64,000 nucleotides of DNA from Rhodanobacter sp. Root480 (GCF_001426645.1 NZ_LMEX01000002.1:62001-126000); one strand, 5' to 3'. Positions 37,825 to 47,397 are shown, counted from the first letter of the stretch. The notes: generated from the sequence alone by a model not told the origin. Program-made: numbers and translations.

Positions 37825-39995
37825 TGGTGCTGGCCACTGCCCTGGCGATGGCGCTGTCGGGTGCCGCGGCGCCCGCAGCCGACAGTATCGAATGGCGGCA
37901 GCGCCGGGCCAGCATGAGCATCGCCGGTGACGGGTTCGTACTGCACGCCCCCGGCGGGGAGCGCCACATCCCGGCCCAGCCGATCGCCACCCATACCGCC
38001 AGCCCGTTGTTCGACGGCCTGTTCGCGATGGCGCTGGATGACTTGCACAAGGACTCGGTGGCGGCGATCCGCGACGACGCGTTCGACCACGGCCAGTCGA
38101 TGCCTTGCCCCTGTTTCGAGACGGGTGAGAAATGGCATTACGTGTGGACGCGCGACCTGTCTTACGCGGTCGACCTGGGTCTGTGGCGGATCGACCCGGC
38201 ACGGGCGAAAGCCTCGCTGCTGTTCAAGCTGTCCGACGTGCGCGAACCCGCCGCGCCGCCGGGCCTGTACCCGATGCAGGACACCGGCTCGGGCGGCAGC
38301 TGGCCGATCAGCACCGATCGCGTGGTGTGGTTCCTGGGTACGCGGCATCTGCTGGGCGACCCGGCGTTTGCCGACAAGGTGTATCGCGCGCTCACCGACA
38401 CGCTGGCGCAGGATCAACACTACGTATTCGACGCCGCGATGGGGCTTTATCGCGGCGAGACCTCGTTCCTCGACTGGCGCGAGCAGAGCTACCCCGGCTG
38501 GACCGCCAACGACGTGCGCTTCATAGCGCAGTCCTATGCGTTGTCCACCAATGTGCTGTATTACGAGGCGCTGCAATTGGCCGTCCAGATGGCCGAACGC
38601 CACCACGACCCCAAGGCCGTCGACTACCGCGCCCGCGCCGGCGCCTTGAAGGCCGCCATCAACACCCGCTTCTGGCGCAGCGACCGCGGCTTGTACATGA
38701 GCTACATCGGCAACGACGGCATGCCGATCGAGGCCTACGACCTGCTGGGCACCTCGCTGGCGATCACCAGCGGCGTGGCCGATGCCGATCGCGCCCGCCG
38801 GGCGCTGGCCAACTACCCCACGTATCCGGCCGGCAGCCCGGTGATCTGGCCCGAGCGGGCGGATCAGCCGATCTATCACAACCGCGCGATCTGGCCGTTC
38901 GTCAGCGCCTACGCCCTGCGCGCCGCGCGGGCGGTGAACGACCCCGGGCGCATCGCGCACGAGTTGCGCTCGTTGCTGCGCGGCGCCGCTTTGAGCGGCT
39001 CCAACATGGAGAACTTCGAACTGCTGAGCCAGCGCGTGCATGTGGAAGACGGCAAGCTCAGCGGCCCGGTGGTCAACTCGCCGCGCCAGCTGTGGTCGGT
39101 GGGCGGTTACCTGGACATGGTGATCGAAGGCGTTTTCGGCCTCGGCGCCGATGGCCGCATCGCGCCGAAGCTGCCCGCCTCCCTGCTGCCGATACTGTTT
39201 GGTGACCACGAGCGCATCAGCCTGCAGTTGCGCGACCAGCGCATCACCCTGCAACGACCGGCCTCGGTGAACGGCAACCTGCTGGTGGCCGGTGACATTG
39301 AACAGCACGGCAACGAGACGGTGGTGACGCTGAAGGCGATCCATGTCGATACGCCGCCACTGCGGCTGGACGCACCGCTGTTTGCGCCGGCCACGCCGGC
39401 GGCGCCGCAAGCCACTCGCGCCGGGAGTGACTGGAAAGTCAGCTTCAGCGAGCATGGCCAGTTGTATGTGGATGGCAAGGCCGTCGGTGCCATCGACGGC
39501 CAACGCCTGGTTCCCGCCAGCACCGCGCAGCAATGTTTTTCCGTCACCCGCCGCGCCGGCGAACTCGAATCGCTGCCCAGCCCCGCCACCTGCGTCGGCC
39601 CGGCGCAGCGCCTTGCCGGCACCTGGCCACGCACGTGGACAGCGCCCGCCGGCGGCCGCTTCCAGGCCACCTTGATCTACGCCAACGATCACGGCCCGAT
39701 CAACACCGGCATCACCGCCGCGGTGAATAACCTGGTCATCGCGTGCAAGGGCGCGCCAGTGCAGACAAGGCCCCTGGTGATGCCGCACAGTGTCGGCATG
39801 CAGCCATCCACCGATGTCACCTTCGACGCAGCCGCGGGCACGCCTTGCACCTTCTCGATCAGCCAGGGGTTCAACATGAGTTTCCTGCGCAGGTTCGCGC
39901 ACTACACCGGCGGGCAAGGTGGCATCGAGGGATCATTGAATGAAGCGCGCATCGGCGATCTGCTTGTCACACCGTTGACCAGGGCCACACCATGA
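37824..39995 (+). CDS. Exported six-hairpin glycosidase-like protein of unknown specificity
   Basis: The 723-residue product starts with a signal peptide (MVLATALAMALSGAAAPAA). Residues about 60-480 look like an (alpha/alpha)6 barrel: HYVWTRDLSYAVDLGLWRID has the WTRD motif of glucoamylase-like and debranching enzymes, and YPGWTANDVRFIAQSYALST and SAYALRAARAVND are paired helices. A C-terminal half with beta-rich segments (about 490-723) may be a carbohydrate-binding region. Its start overlaps the amylase stop, and its end overlaps the transporter start by ATGA. It probably acts on maltodextrin in the periplasm or at the surface; the bond and family number are not established. Confidence 0.75.
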   Translation: MVLATALAMALSGAAAPAADSIEWRQRRASMSIAGDGFVLHAPGGERHIPAQPIATHTASPLFDGLFAMALDDLHKDSVAAIRDDAFDHGQSMPCPCFETGEKWHYVWTRDLSYAVDLGLWRIDPARAKASLLFKLSDVREPAAPPGLYPMQDTGSGGSWPISTDRVVWFLGTRHLLGDPAFADKVYRALTDTLAQDQHYVFDAAMGLYRGETSFLDWREQSYPGWTANDVRFIAQSYALSTNVLYYEALQLAVQMAERHHDPKAVDYRARAGALKAAINTRFWRSDRGLYMSYIGNDGMPIEAYDLLGTSLAITSGVADADRARRALANYPTYPAGSPVIWPERADQPIYHNRAIWPFVSAYALRAARAVNDPGRIAHELRSLLRGAALSGSNMENFELLSQRVHVEDGKLSGPVVNSPRQLWSVGGYLDMVIEGVFGLGADGRIAPKLPASLLPILFGDHERISLQLRDQRITLQRPASVNGNLLVAGDIEQHGNETVVTLKAIHVDTPPLRLDAPLFAPATPAAPQATRAGSDWKVSFSEHGQLYVDGKAVGAIDGQRLVPASTAQQCFSVTRRAGELESLPSPATCVGPAQRLAGTWPRTWTAPAGGRFQATLIYANDHGPINTGITAAVNNLVIACKGAPVQTRPLVMPHSVGMQPSTDVTFDAAAGTPCTFSISQGFNMSFLRRFAHYTGGQGGIEGSLNEARIGDLLVTPLTRATP

Positions 39996-41485
39996 GCAAA
40001 AAACCCGAGCTGTCGTTCTGGCAGATATGGAACATGTGCTTCGGTTTTCTGGGCATCCAGTTCGGCTTTGCGCTGCAAAACGCCAACGTCAGCCGCATCT
40101 TCCAGACGCTGGGCGCGGACGTCACCGACATACCCGCGTTGTGGATCGCCGCGCCGCTGACCGGTTTGCTGGTGCAGCCCATCGTGGGTTACTGGTCCGA
40201 CCGTACGTGGAACCGGCTGGGGCGGCGGCGGCCGTATTTCCTGGCCGGTGCGGTGCTGGCCACGCTGGCCCTGCTGGCGATGCCCAACTCGCCTGCACTG
40301 TGGATGGCCGCGGGCCTGCTGTGGGTGCTGGACGCGTCGATCAACATCTCGATGGAACCGTTCCGCGCGTTCGTGGGCGACCAGTTGCCGCCGCGCCAGC
40401 GGCCATTGGGTTACGCGATGCAGAGCTTCTTCATCGGCCTCGGCGCCATCGTGGCCTCGGCCCTGCCGTGGCTGCTGGCGCATGCCGGCGTGGACAACGT
40501 GGGCGCCGCCGGCGTGATCCCCGATACGGTGAAATACGCGTTCTATATCGGCGGTGCGGTGCTGCTCTGCTCGGTGTTGTGGACCGTGCTTTTCACCCGC
40601 GAATACCCGCCGGAGACCTTGCTGGGTTTCGAGCAGGGTGACGAGCACGCCGCCGCCGTGACGGAAGCCGTCATCGACCGCCACGCCGCATGGCGCAATG
40701 CCGCGATCTGGTGTTTGGCAGGCATCGTCGGCGCGCTGCTGATCAGCCATTACAACCTCGAACGCGACCTGTACATCCTGGCCGGCAGCCTGATCGCCTA
40801 CGGCCTGGCGCAGGCATGGCTGGGCCGCTCGCGCGGCGACGGCATGCTCACACAGGTGTTGCGCGACCTGCACCACATGCCGGACGCGATGCGTCGGCTG
40901 GCCTGGGTGCAGTTCTTCTCCTGGTTCGCGCTGTTCGCGATGTGGATCTACACCACCGCGGCCGTCACCGAAGTGCATTTCGGCAGCACCGATCCCCACT
41001 CCACCGCCTACAACGACGGCGCCAACTGGGTCGGCGTGCTGTTTGCCGCCTACAACGGTTTTGCCGCGCTGGCCGCGCTGGTGATTCCGCTGATGGTGCG
41101 CCGCTGGGGCCTGCGCATCAGCCACCTGCTGAACCTGTGGATAGGTGGCATTGCGCTGCTCTCGTTCCTGTTCATCCGCGACCCGCAGTGGCTGCTGCTG
41201 TCGATGGTGGGCGTGGGTTTCGCCTGGGCCTCGATCCTGTCGCTGCCGTATGCATTGCTGTCGGACAACCTGCCCGCCGCGAAGATGGGCGTCTACATGG
41301 GCATCTTCAATTTCTTCATCGTGATACCGCAGTTGCTGGCCGCCAGCGTGCTGGGCATGGCGCTGAAAACCTTCTTCCACAGCCAGCCGATCTGGGCACT
41401 GGCGATGGGCGGCGTCAGCCTGATGGTCGCCGGCGTTTTCACTTTGCGGGTGCAAGAACCACAGGCCGCATCAATTTCGCGCTAG
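39992..41485 (+). CDS. SLC45/GPH-type sugar MFS transporter
   Basis: The 497-residue protein has about 12 membrane helices and the MFS signature GYWSDRTWNRLGRRRPYFLAGA in the loop after helix 2, typical of sugar importers of the SLC45/GPH type (sucrose and maltose transporters). It lies in the maltodextrin operon, translationally coupled to the gene before it, so maltose or maltodextrin import across the inner membrane is likely. ISNFFI-like late helices and two basic loops fit this family. Confidence 0.9.
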   Translation: MSKKPELSFWQIWNMCFGFLGIQFGFALQNANVSRIFQTLGADVTDIPALWIAAPLTGLLVQPIVGYWSDRTWNRLGRRRPYFLAGAVLATLALLAMPNSPALWMAAGLLWVLDASINISMEPFRAFVGDQLPPRQRPLGYAMQSFFIGLGAIVASALPWLLAHAGVDNVGAAGVIPDTVKYAFYIGGAVLLCSVLWTVLFTREYPPETLLGFEQGDEHAAAVTEAVIDRHAAWRNAAIWCLAGIVGALLISHYNLERDLYILAGSLIAYGLAQAWLGRSRGDGMLTQVLRDLHHMPDAMRRLAWVQFFSWFALFAMWIYTTAAVTEVHFGSTDPHSTAYNDGANWVGVLFAAYNGFAALAALVIPLMVRRWGLRISHLLNLWIGGIALLSFLFIRDPQWLLLSMVGVGFAWASILSLPYALLSDNLPAAKMGVYMGIFNFFIVIPQLLAASVLGMALKTFFHSQPIWALAMGGVSLMVAGVFTLRVQEPQAASISR

Positions 41486-41492
41486 CACCCAC

Positions 41493-41565
41493 TTGTGGGA
41501 GCGACTTCAGTCGCGATGCTCTCGGAACGAACACAAAAGCATCGCGGCTGAAGCCGCTCCTACAA
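41493..41565. repeat. Paired REP-like element, copy 4
   Basis: TTGTGGGAGCGACTTCAGTC and its matched arm GCTGAAGCCGCTCCTACAA flank a 30-base spacer with pairing ends (GCGATGCT/AGCATCGC). It sits between the transporter gene and the last amylase gene, possibly changing relative expression of the two. Confidence 0.9.
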
Positions 41566-41599
41566 GGGCCTCGACCGCGATGCCGCACAGGACACCAAC

Positions 41600-43279
41600 A
41601 TGCTTTGCAAAACCATGCTCCCCATCCTCGCGACGATGCTGGCCACCAGCGCAGCCCAAGCAGCCGCCCCACCCGACTTCTACGGCACCGATGCCCCCTT
41701 CGCCGCGGACGCGATCTACTTCGTGATGACCGACCGCTTCGTCAACGGCGACCCCGCCAACGACCAGCGCCACCAGGGCGGCGCGCACCCCACGTTCAAC
41801 ATCCCCGTGGCGGGTGCGCCCGAAGGCCGCAGCGCGAACATCGGCTACCTCGGCGGCGACTTCAAGGGCGTGCTGGACAACGCCGGCTATATCCGCGGCA
41901 TGGGCTTCGGCGCGGTGTGGATCACGCCGATCGTGGACAACCCCAACGAGGCGTTCACCGGCGGCGATCCGGTGCAATGGGCGTCCAAATTCACCGACCG
42001 CGGCAAGACAGGTTTCCACGGCTACTGGGGCGTCAACTTCTACAAGCTCGACGAACACCTGCCCAGCAAGAACCTGGACTTCGCCCAGTTCACCGCGGAC
42101 ATGCGCACTCAGGGCTTGAAGACCGTGCTGGACATCGTCGCCAACCACGGCTCACCCGCTTTCACCATGCCGACAGCGCAGCCGATGTTCGGGCAGATCT
42201 ACGACAAGAGCGGCACGCTGATCGCCGACCAGCAGAACCTGCCGCCGTACCAACTCGATCCGGTGCGCAACCCGCTGCACCGCTTCTATCACGCGTACGA
42301 CGACCTGGTGCAGCTCTCCAACATCGACGACGCCAACCCGGCTGTACTCGACTACTTCGTTGGCGCGTACGAGCAATGGATCGAACGCGGCGCCGACGCT
42401 TTCCGCATCGACACCATCAGCCACATGCCCACCGCGTTCTGGCAACAGTTCGCCCAACGCATCCGCGCCAAACACCCCGGCTTCTTCATGTACGGCGAAG
42501 CCTTCGACTACAGCCCCGACAACATCGGCAAATACACCTGGCCCGAAAACGGCGGCATCAGCCTGCTGGACTTCCCCCTGCGCGGCCGCATCGCCGAACT
42601 GTTCGAGCACCCCGGCAGCGACTACGCCAGCGTGCTCGACCGCCTCTACCTCACCAACGGCCCCTACGCCAATCCGTATGAGTTGGTGACCTTCTACGAC
42701 AACCACGACATGGCCCGAATGAACGCCAGCGACAACGGCTTCATCGACGCCAACAACCTGTTGTTCACCGCACGCGGCATCCCGGCCATCTACTACGGCT
42801 CGGAAACCGGCTTCGAGCGCGGCCGCGCCGAACACGAAGGCAACCGCAACTACTACGGCCAACCCCGCATCGACGCCGCCCCCGCCAGCCCCATCTACCA
42901 GCACCTGAAACGCATCGCCCAGCTGCGCCAGCAAACCATCACCCTGCAACGCGGCCTGATGCTGCCCCTGCACTTCGCCGGCAACCAAGCCGCGTTCTAC
43001 CGCGTCTACCAGCACAAGGGCGTGCATCAACTGGCCCTGGTACTGCTCAACAAGGGCGACCAGCCGGCAAGCTTCAACCTCAGCGAAAAACTGCAGCCCG
43101 GCCATTGGAAACCCGCACTCGGCGGCAACCCCATCGACGTATCCGACGGCGGCAACCTGCAAACAACCGTCGCCCCGCACGACGTACAGGTCTACCTGCT
43201 CGACGCACCCGCCACCCAACCCGATCTGGTTGCCGAACTGACCCGACTGATGCGCGAGCGTGGGCATCCGCGGCATTAG
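41600..43279 (+). CDS. Second exported GH13 alpha-amylase-family enzyme
   Basis: The 559-residue protein has a short signal peptide (residues 1-22, ending AAQAAA). The catalytic triad is Asp271 (DAFRIDTISH), Glu300 (MYGEAFDY) and Asp370 (FYDNHDMAR). Region I is LDIVANHGSPAF; the calcium-site-like YLGGDFKGVLDNAGYI precedes it. It resembles cyclomaltodextrinase and alpha-amylase types used in Xanthomonas starch clusters. Starts at 41600 or 41615 are both possible; AGGA lies upstream of the first. Confidence 0.92.
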   Translation: MLCKTMLPILATMLATSAAQAAAPPDFYGTDAPFAADAIYFVMTDRFVNGDPANDQRHQGGAHPTFNIPVAGAPEGRSANIGYLGGDFKGVLDNAGYIRGMGFGAVWITPIVDNPNEAFTGGDPVQWASKFTDRGKTGFHGYWGVNFYKLDEHLPSKNLDFAQFTADMRTQGLKTVLDIVANHGSPAFTMPTAQPMFGQIYDKSGTLIADQQNLPPYQLDPVRNPLHRFYHAYDDLVQLSNIDDANPAVLDYFVGAYEQWIERGADAFRIDTISHMPTAFWQQFAQRIRAKHPGFFMYGEAFDYSPDNIGKYTWPENGGISLLDFPLRGRIAELFEHPGSDYASVLDRLYLTNGPYANPYELVTFYDNHDMARMNASDNGFIDANNLLFTARGIPAIYYGSETGFERGRAEHEGNRNYYGQPRIDAAPASPIYQHLKRIAQLRQQTITLQRGLMLPLHFAGNQAAFYRVYQHKGVHQLALVLLNKGDQPASFNLSEKLQPGHWKPALGGNPIDVSDGGNLQTTVAPHDVQVYLLDAPATQPDLVAELTRLMRERGHPRH

Positions 43280-43370
43280 AGATGTTGACGCCCAACCCGT
43301 CATTCCGATGCACTGGTTTCAACAACAACGCCGATCGAGTCGCAACTCGGTCTATCGAGGGCCAGTCGGG

Positions 43371-43404
43371 TCACTGGATCCCAGCTTTCGCTGGGATGAC
43401 GGCG
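43371..43404. repeat. Short palindromic repeat (GGATCCCAGC/GCTGGGATGACG type)
   Basis: TCACTGGATCCCAGC-TTTC-GCTGGGATGACGGCG contains a hairpin with arms ATCCCAGC/GCTGGGAT. This motif class is common in Xanthomonadales intergenic DNA. Confidence 0.7.
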
Positions 43405-43479
43405 GTTCGTTACGTGCGGGTGCGTGCCGAGCGTCGAAGGCGGTCGAAAGCTCTGGCTCCGAATCAATGCCGAACCACA

Positions 43480-43507
43480 AAGCGTCGCGACTGAATTCGC
43501 TCCCGCA
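43480..43507. repeat. Half copy of the REP-like element
   Basis: AAGCGTCGCGACTGAATTCG..CTCCCGCA matches one arm of the paired REP elements with a few changes and no partner arm. The 265 bp from 43280 to 43545 contain only such repeat pieces and no gene. Confidence 0.7.
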
Positions 43508-43545
43508 GTTTGCTGTTTGGCTATCGCACCCATGCCGCAACCCGA

Positions 43546-44649
43546 TCAATCCAGCGTCGGATAGTCCGTATAGCCCTGCGCACCACCCCCATAAAACGTC
43601 TTCTGATCCGGCGCATTGAGCGACGCGTTTTCGCGCAGCCGGCGTGGCAGGTCGGGGTTGGCCAGGAAGGGGACGCCGAACGCCACCAGGTCGGCCTTGC
43701 CGTTGGCCACCGCGTCGATAGCCATGTCGCGGTCGTAACCGTTGTTGACGATCCAGGCGCCGCGGAACGGCTTGCGCATGGCGGCGTAGTCGAACGGTTG
43801 CGGGTGGCGATTGCCGCCGGTTTCGCCTTCGATCACATGGATATACGCCAGGCCCAGCGTGGCCAGCCGCTCGACAGCGCGGTTGAACAGGGCCTGCGGA
43901 TTACTGTCGGCGATGTCCCCGGCCGGGGTCAGCGGCGACAAGCGCACGCCGGTGCGACCGGGGCCGACTTCGCGGGCTACCGCGTCGCACACCTCAAACA
44001 ACAAGCGCGTGCGGTTTTCGATGCTGCCGCCGTAGGCGTCGGTGCGATGGTTGCTTCTGTCGCGCAGGAACTGATCGATCAGGTAGCCGTTGGCACCATG
44101 CACCTCGACCGCATCGAAGCCGGCCTCGCGTGCGTTGGCGGCGGCCTGGCGATAGCTGTCGATCACGCCGGGAATCTCGTCCAGCGCCAGCGCGCGCGGC
44201 GCGGACACATCGACGAAACCTTCGGCCACGAAGGTCTTGGCGTCGGCGCGGATGGCCGACGGTGCCACCGGCGCCTGGCCGTCCGGTTGCAGCGATACGT
44301 GGGAGATGCGACCCACGTGCCACAACTGCAGCGCGATGCGCCCGCCCTTGGCGTGCACCGCGTCGGTGACCTTCTTCCAGCCGGCGATCTGTTCGGGCGA
44401 ATGGATGCCCGGCGTGGCGATGTAGCCCTGGCCTTCGGGGCTGATCTGGGTGGCTTCGGCGATGATCAGCCCGGCGCTGGCACGTTGTGCGTAATAGGTG
44501 GCGTTGAGCTCGGTGGGCACGTTGCCGGCGCTGGCGCGGTTGCGGGTCAGCGGCGCCATCGCCACGCGGTTGGGCAGGTTCAGGTCACCGACCTGGATCG
44601 GCTGGAACAGGACTTCGGCATCGGATGGGCCGGCGTGGGAAGAGCTCAT
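43546..44649 (-). CDS. Alkene reductase, old yellow enzyme family (NemA-like)
   Basis: The 367-residue FMN-dependent enzyme reduces activated C=C bonds with NAD(P)H. Family motifs are LFQPIQVGDLNLPNRVAMAPLTR at the start, LWHVGRISH, the substrate-site HGANGYLIDQFLRD (His and Asn pair), and YGGSIENRTRLLFEV. A C-terminal FMN phosphate site VAFGVPFLANPDLPRRL is present. The likely role is detoxification of enones or nitro compounds; the natural substrate is unknown. The start at MSSSHAGPSDAE gives the family length. Confidence 0.93.
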   Translation of the reverse strand: MSSSHAGPSDAEVLFQPIQVGDLNLPNRVAMAPLTRNRASAGNVPTELNATYYAQRASAGLIIAEATQISPEGQGYIATPGIHSPEQIAGWKKVTDAVHAKGGRIALQLWHVGRISHVSLQPDGQAPVAPSAIRADAKTFVAEGFVDVSAPRALALDEIPGVIDSYRQAAANAREAGFDAVEVHGANGYLIDQFLRDRSNHRTDAYGGSIENRTRLLFEVCDAVAREVGPGRTGVRLSPLTPAGDIADSNPQALFNRAVERLATLGLAYIHVIEGETGGNRHPQPFDYAAMRKPFRGAWIVNNGYDRDMAIDAVANGKADLVAFGVPFLANPDLPRRLRENASLNAPDQKTFYGGGAQGYTDYPTLD

Positions 44650-44815
44650 GGGATTTCCTTGTGGGTCGAAGAGCGGGCAGGCGCGCGTGGGGAACGCGCA
44701 TCCTGCCCGAGGCCATGTTTGCGTTTCATGAGCGCCGGCCACATCGCCGCCGGGTGGTGACCGTTATCGCGGGCAGCGTCCACTACAATGGCCGCTTTCC
44801 GCGCTGATCATTCCC

Positions 44816-45478
44816 ATGCCGCCGCTGCGCCTGAAACGCTACCTGCTGACCGGCTTGCTCACGTTCATCCCATTGTGGGTGACGTGGCTGGTATTCAAGT
44901 TTGTGCTGGGTGTGCTGGTGGACATCGGCGCGCCGCTGGTGGGCGCGTTGCTGGGTGCGCTGGCGCTGGTGGCGCCGCGCACGGCCGCCGTGCTGGGCAG
45001 CGCGTGGAGTACGTACATCGTGGCGCTGCTGATCACATTGGGCGCCTTGTACCTGCTGGGCGCGCTGGCCAACCGCGTGATCGGGCAGCGCGTGATCGGC
45101 GCGTTCGACGGTGTGCTGGCGCGCATCCCGGTGGTGCAGACCATCTACGGCGGCACCAAGAAGTTGATGGCGGTGCTGCAGAACAAACCCTCCGGCGTGC
45201 AGCGCGTGGTGCTGGTGGAATTTCCGCGGCGCGGCATGCGGGTGGTCGGCTTCGTCACCCGGGTGATGGTCGAGGAAGACAGCGGACGCGAGATGGCGGC
45301 AGTGTTCATCCCCACCACGCCCAACCCCACCGGCGGCTATCTGGAAGTGGTGCCGCTGGCCGAGCTGACACCCACCGACTGGACCATGGACCAGGCCATG
45401 GCGTTCATCATCTCCGGCGGCGCGGTGGCGCCCGATACACTGCCGGCCTCGCCCGTGCGCCTGCCTGCCGAACCGTAA
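44816..45478 (+). CDS. DUF502 family membrane protein
   Basis: The 220-residue protein has two N-terminal membrane helices (residues about 8-30, LLTGLLTFIPLWVTWLVFKF; and 63-85, IVALLITLGALYLLG) followed by the conserved soluble segment PVVQTIYGGTKKLMAVLQNK..GVQRVVLVEFPRRGMRVVGFVT. Function is unknown; the family is universal in proteobacteria. It ends 18 bp before a REP-like element. Confidence 0.92.
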   Translation: MPPLRLKRYLLTGLLTFIPLWVTWLVFKFVLGVLVDIGAPLVGALLGALALVAPRTAAVLGSAWSTYIVALLITLGALYLLGALANRVIGQRVIGAFDGVLARIPVVQTIYGGTKKLMAVLQNKPSGVQRVVLVEFPRRGMRVVGFVTRVMVEEDSGREMAAVFIPTTPNPTGGYLEVVPLAELTPTDWTMDQAMAFIISGGAVAPDTLPASPVRLPAEP

Positions 45479-45496
45479 GGCGTGACGGGCCTCTTC

Positions 45497-45566
45497 TGTA
45501 GGAGCGACTTCAGTCGCGATGCTCTTGCGCTTATCGAAAAGCGTCGCGACTGAAGTCGCTCCTACA
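45497..45566. repeat. Paired REP-like element, copy 5
   Basis: TGTAGGAGCGACTTCAGTCG and CGACTGAAGTCGCTCCTACA flank a spacer with pairing GCGATGCT/AAGCGTCGC ends. It sits between the DUF502 stop and the M14 peptidase start (20 bp before the ATG). Confidence 0.92.
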
Positions 45567-45585
45567 CAGTCACACAGGAGCTCCC

Positions 45586-47397
45586 ATGCATCGATGGCTG
45601 CTGATTCCCCTGCTGGGCCTTGCGACCCTCACCGTCCACGCCGCCGACTGGACCACGCCCGCCGAAGCGGCGCAGTTCCGCACCACGCCCAGCTATGCCG
45701 ACACGCTGGCGTATCTGCAGCGGCTGCAGAAGGCGGCGCCGGGCATGATCCATCTGGAAACGTTCGGCACCACGCCCGAAGGCCGGCCGATGACGGTGGT
45801 GATCGCCAGCGGTGGCGGCACGTTCGATCCGGCCGCCGCGCGCGCGGTGCACAAGCCGGTGGTGCTGGTGCAGGCGGGCATTCATCCCGGCGAGATCGAG
45901 GGCAAGGATGCGGGGCTGATGCTGCTGCGCGATATCGCGGTCACCGGCAAATACCCACACCTGCTCGATAAGCTGGTGCTGGTGTACATCCCGGTGTTCA
46001 GCGTGGACGGCCACGAGAACGCCAGCCCCTACCATCGCATCAACCAGAACGGCCCCGCGTCGATGGGTTTCCGCGGCCAGTCGCAGTACCTCAACCTCAA
46101 CCGCGACTACATCAAGGCCGACGCGCCGGAGATGCGCGCGTGGCTGAAGCTGTGGCAGGCGTGGCTGCCCGATTTCCTGATCGACGTGCACACCACCGAC
46201 GGCGCCGATTACCAGTACGACCTCACCTGGTACACCGAGGACCCGCACAAACTCGACCCCGCCGTGAGCACCTGGCAGCACGACGCCATCGTCAACCACG
46301 CCATGCCGGCATACGAGCAACGCGGCCATCTGGCCTCCAGCTACCTGGAGTTCAAGGACGGCCGCGACCCGCTCAAGGGCCTGGAGAACTTCGGCTCCGG
46401 CCCGCGCTTTTCCACCGGCTACGCGGCGCTGCAAAACCGCCCCGCGCTGCTGATCGAAACCCACATGCTGAAGCCGTACGCGAATCGCGTGCGCGCCACC
46501 TACGACATCGTGGAACTGATGCTGGAACAGATCGGCGCACACCCCGCCGCCCTGCTCGCTGCCACCGCCAAAGCGGACGCCGACACCATCGCCCGCGCCC
46601 ACGCTGCAAAGGCGAGTGTGCCGCTGACCTTCAAGCTCGATCCCCAACCCACGAAGTTGGAACTGAAGGGCTACGCGTTCACCCGCAGCCACAGTGACAT
46701 CTCCAACAGCGAGTGGATCCGCTACGACCCCAGCCAGCCAAAAACCTACACCATCGACAACTGGAACCGGCTGCTGCCCGACCTGTCCATCTCGCCGCCC
46801 GCCGCCTACGTGGTGCCCGCGCAGTGGACGGTGATCATCGACCGGCTGGACGCGCACGGCATTCGCTACCGGCGCACCACGCAGCCGCTGACGGTTCATG
46901 CCGAGGGCTACCAGCTGGACGAACCGCGCTGGGCCGACAAGCCGTTCGAAGGCCACCTGATGCTGCGCGACTTCCGCTTGCGTGCGTTGCCGCGCGAGGT
47001 GCGCCTGCCCGCCGGCTCGGTGATCGTGCCGATGGATCAGCGCGCCGCCAACGTGGCGATCAACCTGCTCGAACCACAGGCGCCGGACTCGCTGCTGCGC
47101 TGGGGCTATCTCGACGCCATCTTCGAGGCCAAGGAATACGGCGAGCCGCGCGTGGTCGAGAAACTTGCCCGCGAGATGCTGGCGAAAAGCCCGGCGTTGA
47201 AAGCCGAATTCCAGCGCAAGCTGCACGACGATCCAGCCTTCGCTGGCGACAGCCGCGCGCGGCTGGCCTTCTTCTACGAACGCTCGCCCTGGTACGCCGC
47301 GCAAGACGTAGGCGCCTACCCGGTGCTGCGCCTGGACGCCGCGCAGTGGCGGTCGTTGTCGGCACAGGATGAAACGGTTGACGGCGCCCGCCACTGA
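45586..47397 (+). CDS. Exported M14-family zinc carboxypeptidase
   Basis: The 603-residue protein has a signal peptide (MHRWLLIPLLGLATLTVHA). The M14 zinc motif is GIHPGEIEGKD with His100 and Glu103; the third ligand is likely His202 in FLIDVHTTDGADYQYD. LNLNRDYIKADAPEMRAW between them is the substrate-side segment of the family. The C-terminal 200 residues form an extra domain without a recognised name. It may trim peptides or cell-wall peptides in the periplasm. The M13 gene follows 160 bp downstream on the same strand. Confidence 0.9.
   Translation: MHRWLLIPLLGLATLTVHAADWTTPAEAAQFRTTPSYADTLAYLQRLQKAAPGMIHLETFGTTPEGRPMTVVIASGGGTFDPAAARAVHKPVVLVQAGIHPGEIEGKDAGLMLLRDIAVTGKYPHLLDKLVLVYIPVFSVDGHENASPYHRINQNGPASMGFRGQSQYLNLNRDYIKADAPEMRAWLKLWQAWLPDFLIDVHTTDGADYQYDLTWYTEDPHKLDPAVSTWQHDAIVNHAMPAYEQRGHLASSYLEFKDGRDPLKGLENFGSGPRFSTGYAALQNRPALLIETHMLKPYANRVRATYDIVELMLEQIGAHPAALLAATAKADADTIARAHAAKASVPLTFKLDPQPTKLELKGYAFTRSHSDISNSEWIRYDPSQPKTYTIDNWNRLLPDLSISPPAAYVVPAQWTVIIDRLDAHGIRYRRTTQPLTVHAEGYQLDEPRWADKPFEGHLMLRDFRLRALPREVRLPAGSVIVPMDQRAANVAINLLEPQAPDSLLRWGYLDAIFEAKEYGEPRVVEKLAREMLAKSPALKAEFQRKLHDDPAFAGDSRARLAFFYERSPWYAAQDVGAYPVLRLDAAQWRSLSAQDETVDGARH

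Noticed and set aside
37800..39917. 705-codon open frame on the minus strand opposite the six-hairpin gene
   Set aside because: Same shadow pattern, no family features, and the plus-strand gene has a signal peptide and coupled starts.
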